Notes under the pieces: model-generated
Told to the model about the DNA's origin: nothing
The model's input: the letters and a program-made list of their open reading frames with translations, nothing else
Databases searched by the model: none
Assembly: GCF_040954835.1 (NCBI RefSeq)
Contig: NW_027167693.1
Location: 72,001-136,000, forward strand
Reading direction: 5' to 3'
Origin: Lepisosteus oculatus
Lineage: Eukaryota > Chordata > Actinopteri > Semionotiformes > Lepisosteidae
Length of the DNA stretch: 64,000 bases
In this document: positions 18,320 to 31,363 of the stretch, one piece after another
Position numbering within the stretch: position 1 is the stretch's first letter
How the letters are laid out: every line of letters begins with the position of its first letter
Made by a program: the position numbers and the translations under genes

Positions 18320-21300
18320 ATGTCTGGTTAAGTTGAAGAATCGGCTAAGGTAAGTTTCAGGGTTTAATGGTGGGATGGCACCTGTGCTTTTTTCCCCCAA
18401 CCGCTAGAATATGATTCGCACCAAACCCAAAAGAAATACTGCACAGTTCAGGAACTTCATCAACCTGGCAACTGTAAAATAAGCTTACAAACAACTGAAT
18501 TGAAATGCCAAAAAGTTCAGAGAAAGGCACAAACTATGTTTACTTGGGGTTTACAAAATTAAAGCTAACTAAAACTGTAATGATAAACAATCATGCTGCC
18601 AATGGACAGAGAAATATCATGTTTTTTGAATAATGTATTATTTGTTACATAGGAACCCAGTATAAGGGAATCCCTTGCGATCCTGTCTGCAGAGATAAAG
18701 GTAACTATTGTTTTCTCTTTAGCTCTGTCACTCCAAGAAATATAATGAACATAAATATATTTGGCAATCTTTTCATAGTAATCCAAACAACTCTGCGTGT
18801 ATCTGACATTTGTAATATTTATCTACCACAGTATAACTCTTCTGGCAAGGCGATTGGTATTGTACCTTGAAAGAAAACTGATTGGAAATGTCATGTACTC
18901 TATGGTTTCTATTGATGTCAAGTGGCAAATGTTGACTGGTGATGTTATGTGAATCTTAGGAAATGGTCATTTTTCAATCGAGTCTATGTTTCTCAGAATT
19001 TGAGACAGAGAGGTCAATCTCTGCAATCCGAGCTGAGGGCATTTCTTGGAATGGAAAGGTAAGAGCAACGTGTTCTTTGATATTCTCTTAAGACTCTTCG
19101 CCAGATTTAACGATGAAAAATGTAAATAATAATAACAAACATTATTTTATATAGTGCCTTGAAAGGTGGCTTCTTTACAGAATGACAAAACCAACTACAA
19201 TAAATAATACACAAGATATGCATGATGACAATACACAGTTAGAGGAGACAGTAGATGGTCATTGTCAGTGTATTCTGAAGGTAGTTTTCCAATTTTTTGG
19301 AACGGGGTAAAAGAGGCCACCTCTACTAGAATCTTTGTCCTAACCAAAAATGTAACAAAGTATAATAATAATATTAAAAATAATAATAATAAACTTTATC
19401 TATAGAGCACCTTTCATACAAATAGTGCTTTGGTGCTTTAAAAACCAAGCGTAAAAATAAAATATTAAAATTGAGAGATATACTTTCAGTTGTAAAGGAA
19501 AATACAGCAATACAGTAAAGCAACATACATGTCAATTAAATAAATAAAAATTAGGAAAGTCGTAATAAAATAAGAACAATTAAAGAGAACTAAAAAAAGA
19601 AACAGAAATAGAAAGAACAAAGAACCACTTTAACTTAAAGCAACATTTTCAAATGTTTTTTTAAAACAATGTACCGAGCTTGACTGCCTAATAAAAAGTG
19701 GAAGTGAGTTTCATAATTTAGAAGCATAAAAACAAAAAGCAGCCTCTCCACTCTTTCTGCATTTCACATGTGGTATTTGCAGTAGGCCAGTATGTGCAGA
19801 TCTCAGGTCACGTATAGGAACATATGAAGACAGACATTCAGTAAGGTACAGACGTGCTAGGTCGCTTAAAGCTTTAAAAACAAGTAAAAGAACTTTCAAA
19901 TTTATCCTAGATAATACAGGTGACCAGTGAAGTTTTTTCAAAACAGGAATGATATTCTCTTTCTTGTATTTGTTAGGATCTGTGCTACTGCATTTCGAAC
20001 AAGTAGTAAGGGATTTATTGTTTTCTTGGGAAGCCCACAAAACAGAGCATTATAATCATATCCACATCAATGTGAGCAATGGAGAAGTCAAATTAACGTG
20101 TCTAAATATCATCTAGTTCTATCCCAGGGAAGAGGGCTGTTGCCTACACAGACGACAAGACACAAAACGCTCAACTGTGCAAAACACGCATAAGGACATC
20201 AGTCAGGAGGAACAAGGTAAAGTGTTTTTTCTTCTTCACCATGGTCATGTAGTTTCACTCCAAGCACTGTCATATGAAATAACTGTGGAAACGACCTCCC
20301 CAACATTTTGGGTTGTTGCATTTTGCTTCAATGAATTTTAACCTTTTCTTTTAGACATTAAGAGGAAGGACACATTCACCCTTGGTAGAGATTCAGTTGT
20401 TCTATGAGATGTCAAGGTGAGAATTAACCACTTCAGGGATAAGTCAATCCACATAACTGAAAAAGGGGCAATGAACAGGATATGGGGATTTTGCTAGTTA
20501 TAAAGTACAATAATCATCATTACATGATCTAAGACTACTGAAGTATAAGCTGTGTCCCTGACTGATTAATTAGCAAATTCATCTTTGTAGAGTGCAGCTA
20601 CTATCTATTCAGTGGCATTTCCTTAAAACAATTGTATTCCCACATTCTGAATATGGAGTGAGATCATGTAGAGAATGTTGGACTTGTAATAACTAATTGA
20701 AGGATAATAATAATCAACAAAAGTGCTTAAAAGTATCAACAAATGCCTTCAAAGTACTTGACACGTACTTTGCTTTCAAAAGTGAAACATAATTAATGCT
20801 TACGTAAGATTTCTCTTGACTTCTCAGGAGTATACTAACTCCAAGGACAAGTAACATCACAAACCATTATTTAAGTGCTGATGTTGGAGCTGCAATACTA
20901 CTACCAAGACAAAAAATGATACAGGTAACACTGCTTTCAGATTTCTAAGAATTGCTAAAATAGTATGTTTACAGAGCATTCAGAGTTGAGAATATGACAA
21001 GTTCCTACCATCTCAAACACTGCCAATCTAGAACAAAAAGAAAGTACTTGAACGCCTGCAGTAATCGAACACAAACCAGAACATATCAGTGCATGACAAG
21101 GAAATGTAGTCACAAAATGATTCTACCCTTTCAAGTCCCAAAAAGGACCGAGGAACTTACCGGAGGCGATACCTGGATTTCAAACAGAGTACAATGTAGC
21201 CACTGTAGGGGAGAAGATCACAGAGAGCTCTTCTCAGATTGCTCAGAGTCAGCCCCAGCACCCTGTCCTGACTGAAGCAGACAAAGTGGTCAAACAGGTA

Positions 21301-21588
21301 GGTAGAAATGAGTAAGGAACAGAGAGTATGGTTATTCTTGCATTGTTTTGTTCGTCTGTCAAAGAAAAGAGTGCTTCTGACTTTTGTCAATGTTCATCTT
21401 TATTTTAGGAGAAGAACAAACGGTGGTATCACACTTTGCTCAGGTGTATGATACCATGTGTGTACAGCAGACATCACCAAAGGAACAGGAGACACCTGAG
21501 TAGAGAACAAGAATATGAAAAGACTGATGAAAAAAAGCACCAGGAGAAATCCATTGAATATGCACAATCTCGTCCAGTATTTCAATGA
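18320..21588 (+). pseudogene. Array gene copy 3, nonsense in exon 1
   Basis: Exons 18320-18349, 18653-18700, 18997-19058, 20117-20216, 20355-20416, 20828-20924, 21136-21297, 21409-21588. It shares with copy 2 the TAA at codon 4. The exon 2 donor is weakened to GTAACT (18701-18706) from GTAAGT. Exon 8 is open and carries the arginine variant LLRCM shared with copies 4 and 5. Confidence 0.6.
19363..20096 (-). mobile_element. LINE remnant in intron 3 (U3)
   Basis: Same copy as in U2; the 109-codon frame is 20040-19711. Confidence 0.7.
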
Positions 21589-22476
21589 AAAGTTTCAGTG
21601 TTGTTTTTAGTGTCGTCGTATTGCATAATTTTAAAACAATGTGTCTTGTTTAATGAACAATTTCATTTACTTTAGTAAAAAGTGTTGTTTACTGTAGTCC
21701 TAGCATGGATGCAATTGTTAGAAAAAACGGGAATGAAAAACTGAATGTTTCATACAATATGGGTTTGTGTTAACCCACACACCAAAGTGAAATGTTTGAT
21801 TACGTTTACAAGACATAACACATAGTTCAGTTGAGTGTGAAAGGGAACAACAGAGAAAGTCACAAACAAAACATTTGTGAAGGACTTGATGAATGTTTTT
21901 TCTTTAGAAATGACAAAAAATAAAGAATTTTTCAACAAGATGTCTTTCTATAGCGAGTTTCATTTGAGATAGTCTTTTCTTAGAAGTGCAAGAGTGGTAT
22001 TCCCTACAACTTATTCCCCAATTTGATCATTCTCAGAAATTAGGAGACGGAAACCACACCTACTGTAATATTAGACCTTGTAACAAGGCAACTAGGTTTC
22101 AATGGCTTAAAAGGTGCAGAAAGAGGCTCATGTATAATGACCTCCAGTGTCCCACAGGTTTCCCAAATCATTTCTTAGAGTATGGAAAAAGAGGAAATAA
22201 AGTGTCTACAGAAAGCGTATACCCCCTTGAACTTTGTTCAGTTTGTTGCGCCAGTGCCCGAGTTTCATGCAATTAAATGAGGACCTCTATCTCACACCAC
22301 ATATGTTATACTTTCAATGGGAAAAAAGGAAATATTACAATTGTATACATTTTCACCCACATGTTAATATTTGGTAGAAGCCCTTTTCACATCAATTTCA
22401 GCTGTGAGTCTGTTGGTAATGGGCTCCACCACCTCTGCACCAACAAGATTTGATAATATTTGAGAATTTCAGAAGT

Positions 22477-22506
22477 CTGTCTGGTTTAGCTGAAGAATCA
22501 GCTAAG
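22477..22506 (+). other. Exon-1-like duplicate in U3
   Basis: CTG at the start position; donor intact. Confidence 0.55.
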
Positions 22507-23049
22507 GTAAGTTTCAGGAAGAGCATCTGATTTCTTTCAATAAAGCAGAACAGAGAAAAAACACACAATACAAAATCATGAGAATTTGTATCCATATGAC
22601 ACTTTGACTCGAATACTTTTATCAGACCTACACAGAGTATATACTGTACACACTTTTTCAGCCCAGGTTTATACATTTGGATCTGCCATTTGTAGGTGTT
22701 TTTGTGTCTTAGCTCAACACCGTGAAACCTGTAGTTACAAACATGGAGGATGAAGACATGAAGACATATATTGTACCTCTGACCGGCCTACCTTCCAAGA
22801 GGTGAAAGATGAAACTTTTCCTTTATCGTCAACTCAGTGAATGTCTCTAAACTTTCGAAAGCTGTAACAAAGAATAAGTTAAAAAACTTATTTTCATTGG
22901 ACCCACAGAAAAGTCAAAGTTGTCCATAGAAATGCCCATCTAAATCAGAAATCTACAGCACAAAGGCAGTGGCCTTTCGGGACATAAAAATGAAATCAGA
23001 CTTTACTCAGACGAATTGCCCTTGGTCACGGACATCTTGCTATCAGTCA

Positions 23050-23280
23050 CTACAAAGATGTTTTCTCTCGTGCCATGGCTTGCCTGACTTGCTTCTTCTG
23101 CTGGATGGCTTCTGGTCGCTGGTCAGGATCGACAGCCAGCATGTCCTGGAGCAGTGTCCTTAGCTCCGTGCTTATGGCTCTATTTACTTTCAGGGGGATG
23201 TGGAACTGCAGCCAGGGGTTCTCATCCAGGGCCTCTCCAACAGGGCCTGACAGACATATGCTCCTGTATCGGAAACACAC
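23050..23280 (-). pseudogene. Orphan kinase C-terminal exon (U4)
   Basis: Open to the same stop, with the same amino acids as in U2. Confidence 0.6.
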
Positions 23281-23326
23281 TTAAATTCAATTCTAAAATA
23301 TTTCTCATAGGACTAAAGGAACCTTT

Positions 23327-24072
23327 CTAAAGATTCACATCTCTAAAGATCTAACCTGGACTGTGAACACTGACTCTATCATGAAGAAGGCTCAGCAGCG
23401 CCTCTATTTCTTAAGGTGCCTCAAGCGATGGGGGATGCCAATACATGTGTTGGTGAACTTCTACCGCTGCACTATCGAGAGCGTCCTCACCAACGGGATC
23501 ACCGTGTGGTATGGCAACACCTCTTCGCGAGAAAGAAAGGCACTGCAGAGAATGGTCAATATGGCCCAGAAGTTCATTGGTTGCGGTCTCACCGAGATTA
23601 AACAGCTCTATGAGGACCGCTGCCGTGGTAGAATTCTGGCCATCACAGAGGACAGTCACCACCCCGGGCATGAGCTCTTCACCCCACTGCCCTCAGGCAA
23701 GAGATATAAGAGCATACGGACACTTACCACTAGATTCTTCAATAGCTTCTATCCACAAGCAGTGAGACTGGCGAACACATTTAGCCATCCCCCTCGGACC
23801 ACACCCACACCATCACCATCTACCTCATTGTAATTTATTTATTGTACGTCTCCAGTCATTGTTTACATGTCTGTATTGTTTACATTCAAACTGCCTGCAT
23901 GTTTACTTGCACATTGTCTATTGTTTGCACATTGTCTTGATGCACTGTTTGCACTTTGTTTTGTTTTTACACTTGTTTTACAATCGAGAGACTTTCTGTA
24001 AGTAAAAATTCCATTGTACCAGTACCGGTTACATATGGCAATAAAGTTCAAGTTCAAGTTCAAGTTCAAGTT
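23327..24072 (+). mobile_element. L2-type LINE insertion (U4)
   Basis: Same insertion site as in U3 and U5. The ORF2 fragment 23363-23833 differs from U3 and U5 by an isoleucine-to-phenylalanine change (KFIGC). Confidence 0.85.
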
Positions 24073-24886
24073 CTTTGCCTGTTAAGAGTTAACAATTAGG
24101 TCCTCAAGAACTGTTTTACGGTTTTCTACACTCCTGGCTGGCCAAGGTCTCTTTAAGGTCTCTTAAGTGGAGGTGTAACTCATGTATCCTACATGTGATT
24201 TAGCAACATGAAAGGGAATAGCTTCTTATCGGATTATGGTCTTGGTTAACTGCCTAAGGCTGACCTAAGTGCCTAACTTTCTGATTTTCTTTATACCTTA
24301 TATGTTAAGAAGCTTCTTCTGACCAATCAGAAATGTATGCTTTATGTATGAACATTTTGCTCATCAAAGTGAGTGAGAGACAAGGTTAACAGAAATTAGC
24401 CACGGCAGTAAATGACAGCATATTTTTGGGTTCTTAAATGGTCTCTACCTGGCACACCTGCAGTGCAAACTGACACACACTGTTTAGAGAAACAGCTACG
24501 CTATTACTAATATTAATGAAACATTTCTTATTCTATGGAACAAAAACAAACAGTAAAACTAAAACACAGATCTCTTAGCTTCCTATTTCATGAACCAGAT
24601 GACTGAATGACCAAGCCTAACTAGTAGCCAGAACCCCAGTTAACCCTCCGTAACACAAAGTTGAACCACACGACAGGAACTCTTTCAAACTGAGTGAAAA
24701 TCATAAATGGATCCATAACTTTACATCAATTTACTATGTTGTGCCAATACCTGCATTTACATTTAGAACGAATGATGTCATAGAACCAGCATCACACCAG
24801 TTCCAGGTGTCTCCAAGGAGACAACAGAACTTCAGTTGTGTTTGCTAAAATACACACTTTGAAACATACTGTAACACTTAGTTAAC

Positions 24887-27800
24887 ATGTCTGGTTTAGT
24901 TGAAGAATCGGCTAAGGTAAGTTTCAGGGTTTAATGGTGGGATGGCACCTGTGCTTTTTTCCCCCAACCGCTAGAATATGATTCGCACCAAACCCAAAAG
25001 AAATACTGCACAGTTCAGGAACTTCATCAACCTAGCAACTGTAAAATAAGCTTACAAACAACTGAATTGAAATGGCAAAAAGTTCAGAGAAAGGCACAAA
25101 CTATGTTTACTTGGGGTTTACAAAATTAAAGCTAACTAAAACTGTAATGATAAACAATCATGCTGCCAATGGACAGAGAAATATCATGTTTTTTGAATAA
25201 TGTATTATTTGTTACATAGGAACCCAGTATAAGGGAATCCCTTGCGATCCTGTCTGCAGAGATAAAGGTAAGTATTGTTTTCTCTTTAGCTCTGTCACTC
25301 CAAGAAATATAATGAACATAAATATATTTGCCAATCTTTTCATAGTAATCCAAACAACTCTGCGTGTATCTGACATTTGTAATATTTATCTACCGCAGTA
25401 TAACTCTTCTGGCAAGGCGATTGGTATTGTACCTTGAAAGAAAACTGATTGGAAATGTCATGTACTCTATGGTTTCTATTGATGTCAAGTGGCAAATGTT
25501 GACTGGTGATGTTATGTGAATCTTAGGAAATGGTCATTTTTCAATCGAGTCTGTGTTTCTCAGAATTTGAGACAGAGAGGTCAATCTCTGCAATCCGAGC
25601 TGAGGGCATTTCTTGGAATGGAAAGGTAAGAGCAACGTGTTCTTTGATATTCTCTTAAGACTCTTCGCCAGATTTAACGATGAAAAATGTAAATAATAAT
25701 AACAAACATTATTTTATATAGTGCCTTGAAAGGTGGCTTCTTTACAGAATGACAAAACCAACTACAATAAATAATACACAAGATATGCATGATGACAATA
25801 CACAGTTAGAGGAGACAGTAGATGGTCATTGTCAGTGTATTCTGAAGGTAGTTTTCCAATTTTTTGGAACGGGGTAAAAGAGGCCACCTCTACTAGAATC
25901 TTTGTCCTAACCAAAAATGTAACAAAGTATAATAATAATATTAAAAATAATAATAATAAACTTTATCTATAGAGCACCTTTCATACAAATAGTGCTTTGG
26001 TGCTTTAAAAACCAAGCGTAAAAATAAAATATTAAAATTGAGAGATATACTTTCAGTTGTAAAGGAAAATACAGCAATACAGTAAAGCAACATACATGTC
26101 AATTAAATAAATAAAAATTAGGAAAGTCGTAATAAAATAAGAACAATTAAAGAGAACTAAAAAAAGAAACAGAAATAGAAAGAACAAAGAACCACTTTAA
26201 CTTAAAGCAACATTTTCAAATGTTTTTTTAAAACAATGTACCGAGCTTGACTGCCTAATAAAAAGTGGAAGTGAGTTTCATAATTTAGAAGCATAAAAAC
26301 AAAAAGCAGCCTCTCCACTCTTTCTGCATTTCACATGTGGTATTTGCAGTAGGCCAGTATGTGCAGATCTCAGGTCACGTATAGGAACATATGAAGACAG
26401 ACATTCAGTAAGGTACAGACGTGCTAGGTCGCTTAAAGCTTTAAAAACAAGTAAAAGAACTTTCAAATTTATCCTAGATAATACAGGTGACCAGTGAAGT
26501 TTTTTCAAAACAGGAATGATATTCTCTTTCTTGTATTTGTTAGGATCTGTGCTACTGCATTTCGAACAAGTAGTAAGGGATTTATTGTTTTCTTGGGAAG
26601 CCCACAAAACAGAGCATTATAATCATATCCACATCAATGTGAGCAATGGAGAAGTCAAATTAACGTGTCTAAATATCATCTAGTTCTATCCCAGGGAAGA
26701 GGGCTGTTGCCTACACAGACGACAAGACACAAAACGCTCAACTGTGCAAAACACGCATAAGGACATCAGTCAGGAGGAACAAGGTAAAGTGTTTTTTCTT
26801 CTTCACCATGGTCATGTAGTTTCACTCCAAGCACTGTCATATGAAATAACTGTGGAAACGACCTCCCCAACATTTTGGGTTGTTGCATTTTGCTTCAATG
26901 AATTTTAACCTTTTCTTTTAGACATTAAGAGGAAGGACACATTCACCCTTGGTAGAGATTCAGTTGTTCTATGAGATGTCAAGGTGAGAATTAACCACTT
27001 CAGGGATAAGTCAATCCACATAACTGAAAAAGGGGCAATGAACAGGATATGGGGATTTTGCTAGTTATAAAGTACAATAATCATCATTACATGATCTAAG
27101 ACTACTGAAGTATAAGCTGTGTCCCTGACTGATTAATTAGCAAATTCATCTTTGTAGAGTGCAGCTACTATCTATTCAGTGGCATTTCCTTAAAACAATT
27201 GTATTCCCACATTCTGAATATGGAGTGAGATCATGTAGAGAATGTTGGACTTGTAATAACTAATTGAAGGATAATAATAATCAACAAAAGTGCTTAAAAG
27301 TATCAACAAATGCCTTCAAAGTACTTGACACGTACTTTGCTTTCAAAAGTGAAACATAATTAATGCTTACGTAAGATTTCTCTTGACTTCTCAGGAGTAT
27401 ACTAACTCCAAGGACAAGTAACATCACAAACCATTATTTAAGTGCTGATGTTGGAGCTGCAATACTACTACCAAGACAAAAAATGATACAGGTAACACTG
27501 CTTTCAGATTTCTAAGAATTGCTAAAATAGTATGTTTACAGAGCATTCAGAGTTGAGAATATGACAAGTTCCTACCATCTCAAACACTGCCAATCTAGAA
27601 CAAAAAGAAAGTACTTGAACGCCTGCAGTAATCGAACACAAACCAGAACATATCAGTGCATGACAAGGAAATGTAGTCACAAAATGATTCTACCCTTTCA
27701 AGTCCCAAAAAGGACCGAGGAACTTACCGGAGGCGATACCTGGATTTCAAACAGAGTACAATGTAGCCACTGTAGGGGAGAAGATCACAGAGAGCTCTTC

Positions 27801-28155
27801 TCAGATTGCTCAGAGTCAGCCCCAGCACCCTGTCCTGACTGAAGCAGACAAAGTGGTCAAACAGGTAGGTAGAAATGAGTAAGGAACAGAGAGTATGGTT
27901 ATTCTTGCATTGTTTTGTTCGTCTGTCAAAGAAAAGAGTGCTTCTGACTTTTGTCAATGTTCATCTTTATTTTAGGAGAAGAACAAACGGTGGTATCACA
28001 CTTTGCTCAGGTGTATGATACCATGTGTGTACAGCAGACATCACCAAAGGAACAGGAGACACCTGAGTAGAGAACAAGAATATGAAAAGACTGATGAAAA
28101 AAAGCACCAGGAGAAATCCATTGAATATGCACAATCTCGTCCAGTATTTCAATGA
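24887..28155 (+). CDS. Array gene copy 4, complete
   Basis: Exons 24887-24916, 25220-25267, 25564-25625, 26684-26783, 26922-26983, 27395-27491, 27703-27864, 27976-28155. All are open. The first copy in the array with TTA at codon 4, hence a usable ATG exon. The LLRCM variant of exon 8 is shared with copies 3 and 5. Its 3' UTR lost 90 bases. Confidence 0.6.
25930..26663 (-). mobile_element. LINE remnant in intron 3 (U4)
   Basis: Frame 26607-26278; same protein as in U2. Confidence 0.7.
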
Positions 28156-28953
28156 AAAGTTTCAGTGTTGTTTTTAGTGTCGTCGTATTGCATAATTTTA
28201 AAACAATGTGTCTTGTTTAATGAACAATTTCATTTACTTTAGTAAAAAGTGTTGTTTACTGTAGTCCTAGCATGGATGCAATTGTTAGAAAAAACGGGAA
28301 TGAAAAACTGAATGTGAAAGGGAACAACAGAGAAAGTCACAAACAAAACATTTGTGAAGGACTTGATGAATGTTTTTTCTTTAGAAATGACAAAAAATAA
28401 AGAATTTTTCAACAAGATGTCTTTCTATAGCGAGTTTCATTTGAGATAGTCTTTTCTTAGAAGTGCAAGAGTGGTATTCCCTACAACTTATTCCCCAATT
28501 TGATCATTCTCAGAAATTAGGAGACGGAAACCACACCTACTGTAATATTAGACCTTGTAACAAGGCAACTAGGTTTCAATGGCTTAAAAGGTGCAGAAAG
28601 AGGCTCATGTATAATGACCTCCAGTGTCCCACAGGTTTCCCAAATCATTTCTTAGAGTATGGAAAAAGAGGAAATAAAGTGTCTACAGAAAGCGTATACC
28701 CCCTTGAACTTTGTTCAGTTTGTTGCGCCAGTGCCAGAGTTTCAAGCAATTAAATGAGGACCTCTATCTCACACCACATATGTTATACTTTCAAAGGGAA
28801 AAAAGGAAATATTACAATTGTATACATTTTCACCCACATGTTAATATTTGGTAGAAGCCCTTTTCACAGCAATTTCAGCTGTGAGTCTGTTGGTAATGGG
28901 CTCCACCACCTCTGCACCAACAAGATTTGATAATATTTGAGAATTTCAGAAGT

Positions 28954-28983
28954 CTGTCTGGTTTAGCTGAAGAATCAGCTAAG
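28954..28983 (+). other. Exon-1-like duplicate in U4
   Basis: CTG at the start position; donor intact. Confidence 0.55.
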
Positions 28984-29526
28984 GTAAGTTTCAGGAAGAG
29001 CATCTGATTTCTTTCAATAAAGCAGAACAGAGAAAAAACACACAATACAAAATCATGAGAATTTGTATCCATATGACACTTTGACTCGAATACTTTTATC
29101 AGACCTACACAGAGTATATACTGTACACACTTTTTCAGCCCAGGTTTATACATTTGGATCTGCCATTTGTAGGTGTTTTTGTGTCTTAGCTCAACACTGT
29201 GAAACCTGTAGTTACAAACATGGAGGATGAAGACATGAAGACATATATTGTACCTCTGACCGGCCTACCTTCCAAGAGGTGAAAGATGAAACTTTTCCTT
29301 TATCGTCAACTCAGTGAATGTCTCTAAACTTTCGAAAGCTGTAACAAAGTATAAGTTAAAAAACTTATTTTCATTGGACCCACAGAAAAGTCAAAGTTGT
29401 CCATAGAAATGCCCGTCTAAATCAGAAATCTACAGCACAAAGGCAGTGGCCTTTCGGGACATAAAAATGAAATCAGACTTTACTCAGACGAATTGCCCTT
29501 GGTCACGGACATCTTGCTATCAGTCA

Positions 29527-29757
29527 CTACAAAGATGTTTTCTCTCGTGCCATGGCTTGCCTGACTTGCTTCTTCTGCTGGATGGCTTCTGGTCGCTGGT
29601 CAGGATCGACAGCCAGCATGTCCTGGAGCAGTGTTCTTAGCTCCGTGCTTATGGCTCTATTTACTTTCAGGGGGATGTGGAACTGCAGCCAGGGGTTCTC
29701 ATCCAGGGCCTCTCCAACAGGCCCTGACAGACATATGCTCCTGTATCGGAAACACAC
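29527..29757 (-). pseudogene. Orphan kinase C-terminal exon (U5)
   Basis: Open, amino acids as in U2. Confidence 0.6.
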
Positions 29758-29803
29758 TTTAGTTCAATTCTAAAATATTTCTCATAGGACTGAAGGAACC
29801 TTT

Positions 29804-30549
29804 CTAAAGATTCACATCTCTAAAGATCTAACCTGGACTGTGAACACTGACTCTATCATGAAGAAGGCTCAGCAGCGCCTCTATTTCTTAAGGTGCCTCA
29901 AGCGATGGGGGATGCCAATACATGTGTTGGTGAACTTCTACCGCTGCACTATCGAGAGCGTCCTCACCAACGGGATCACCGTGTGGTATGGCAACACCTC
30001 TTCGCGAGAAAGAAAGGCACTGCAGAGAATGGTCAATATGGCCCAGAAGATCATTGGCTGCGGTCTCACCGAGATTAAACAGCTCTATGAGGACCGCTGC
30101 CGTGGTAGAATTCTGGCCATCACAGAGGACAGTCACCACCCCGGGCATGAGCTCTTCACCCCACTGCCCTCAGGCAAGAGATATAAGAGCATACGGACAC
30201 TTACCACTAGATTCTTCAATAGCTTCTATCCACAAGCAGTGAGACTGGCGAACACATTTAGCCATCCCCCTCGGACCACACCCACACCATCACCATCTAC
30301 CTCATTGTAATTTATTTATTGTACGTCTCCAGTCATTGTTTACATGTCTGTATTGTTTACATTCAAACTGCCTGCATGTTTACTTGCACATTGTCTATTG
30401 TTTGCACATTGTCTTGATGCACTGTTTGCACTTTGTTTTGTTTTTACACTTGTTTTACAATCGAGAGACTTTCTGCAAGTAAGAATTCCATTGTACCAGT
30501 ACCGGTTACATATGGCAATAAAGTTCAAGTTCAAGTTCAAGTTCAAGTT
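29804..30549 (+). mobile_element. L2-type LINE insertion (U5)
   Basis: Same site as in U3 and U4; ORF2 fragment 29840-30310, with the same amino acids as in U3. Confidence 0.85.
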
Positions 30550-31363
30550 CTTTGCCTGTTAAGAGTTAACAATTAGGTCCTCAAGAACTGTTTTACGGTT
30601 TTCTACACTCCTGGCTGGCCAAGGTCTCTTTAAGGTCTCTTAAGTGGAGGTGTAACTCATGTATCCTACATGTGATTTAGCAACATGAAAGGGAATAGCT
30701 TCTTATCGGATTATGGTCTTGGTTAACTGCCTAAGGCTGACCTAAGTGCCTAACTTTCTGACTTTCTTTATACCTTATATGTTAAGAAGCTTCTTCTGAC
30801 CAATCAGAAATGTATGCTTTATGTATGAACATTTTGCTCATCAAAGTGAGTGAGAGACAAGGTTAACAGAAATTAGCCACGGCAGTAAATGACAGCATAT
30901 TTTTGGGTTCTTAAATGGTCTCTACCTGGCACACCTGCAGTGCAAACTGACACACACTGTTTAGAGAAACAGCTACTCTATTACTAATATTAATGAAACA
31001 TTTCTTATTCTATGGAACAAAAACAAACAGTAAAACTAAAACACAGATCTCTTAGCTTCCTATTTCATGAACCAGATGACTGAATGACCAAGCCTAACTA
31101 TTAGCCAGAACCCCAGTTAACCCTCCGTAACACAAAGTTTAACCACACGACAGGAACTCTTTCAAACTGAGTGAAAATCATAAATGGATCCATAACTTTA
31201 CATCAATTTACTATGTTGTGCCAATACCTGCATTTACATTTAGAACGAATGATGTCATAGAACCAGCATCACACCAGTTCCAGGTGTCTCCAAGGAGACA
31301 ACAGAACTTCAGTTGTGTTTGCTAAAATACACACTTTGAAACATACTGTAACACTTAGTTAAC

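Larger units (their letters stand above)
16684..22863 (+). repeat. Tandem unit U3 (6180 bp)
   Basis: It carries the LINE insertion at its start but lacks the kinase exon. The sequence runs GTCCATAG directly into GACTGAAGG, a 381-bp deletion relative to U5 between two CATAG repeats. There is no hairpin insertion at its end. Confidence 0.95.
22864..29340 (+). repeat. Tandem unit U4 (6477 bp)
   Basis: It has both the kinase exon and the LINE insertion. A 90-bp deletion near 28314, in the 3' UTR of the gene, is unique to this unit. Confidence 0.95.
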
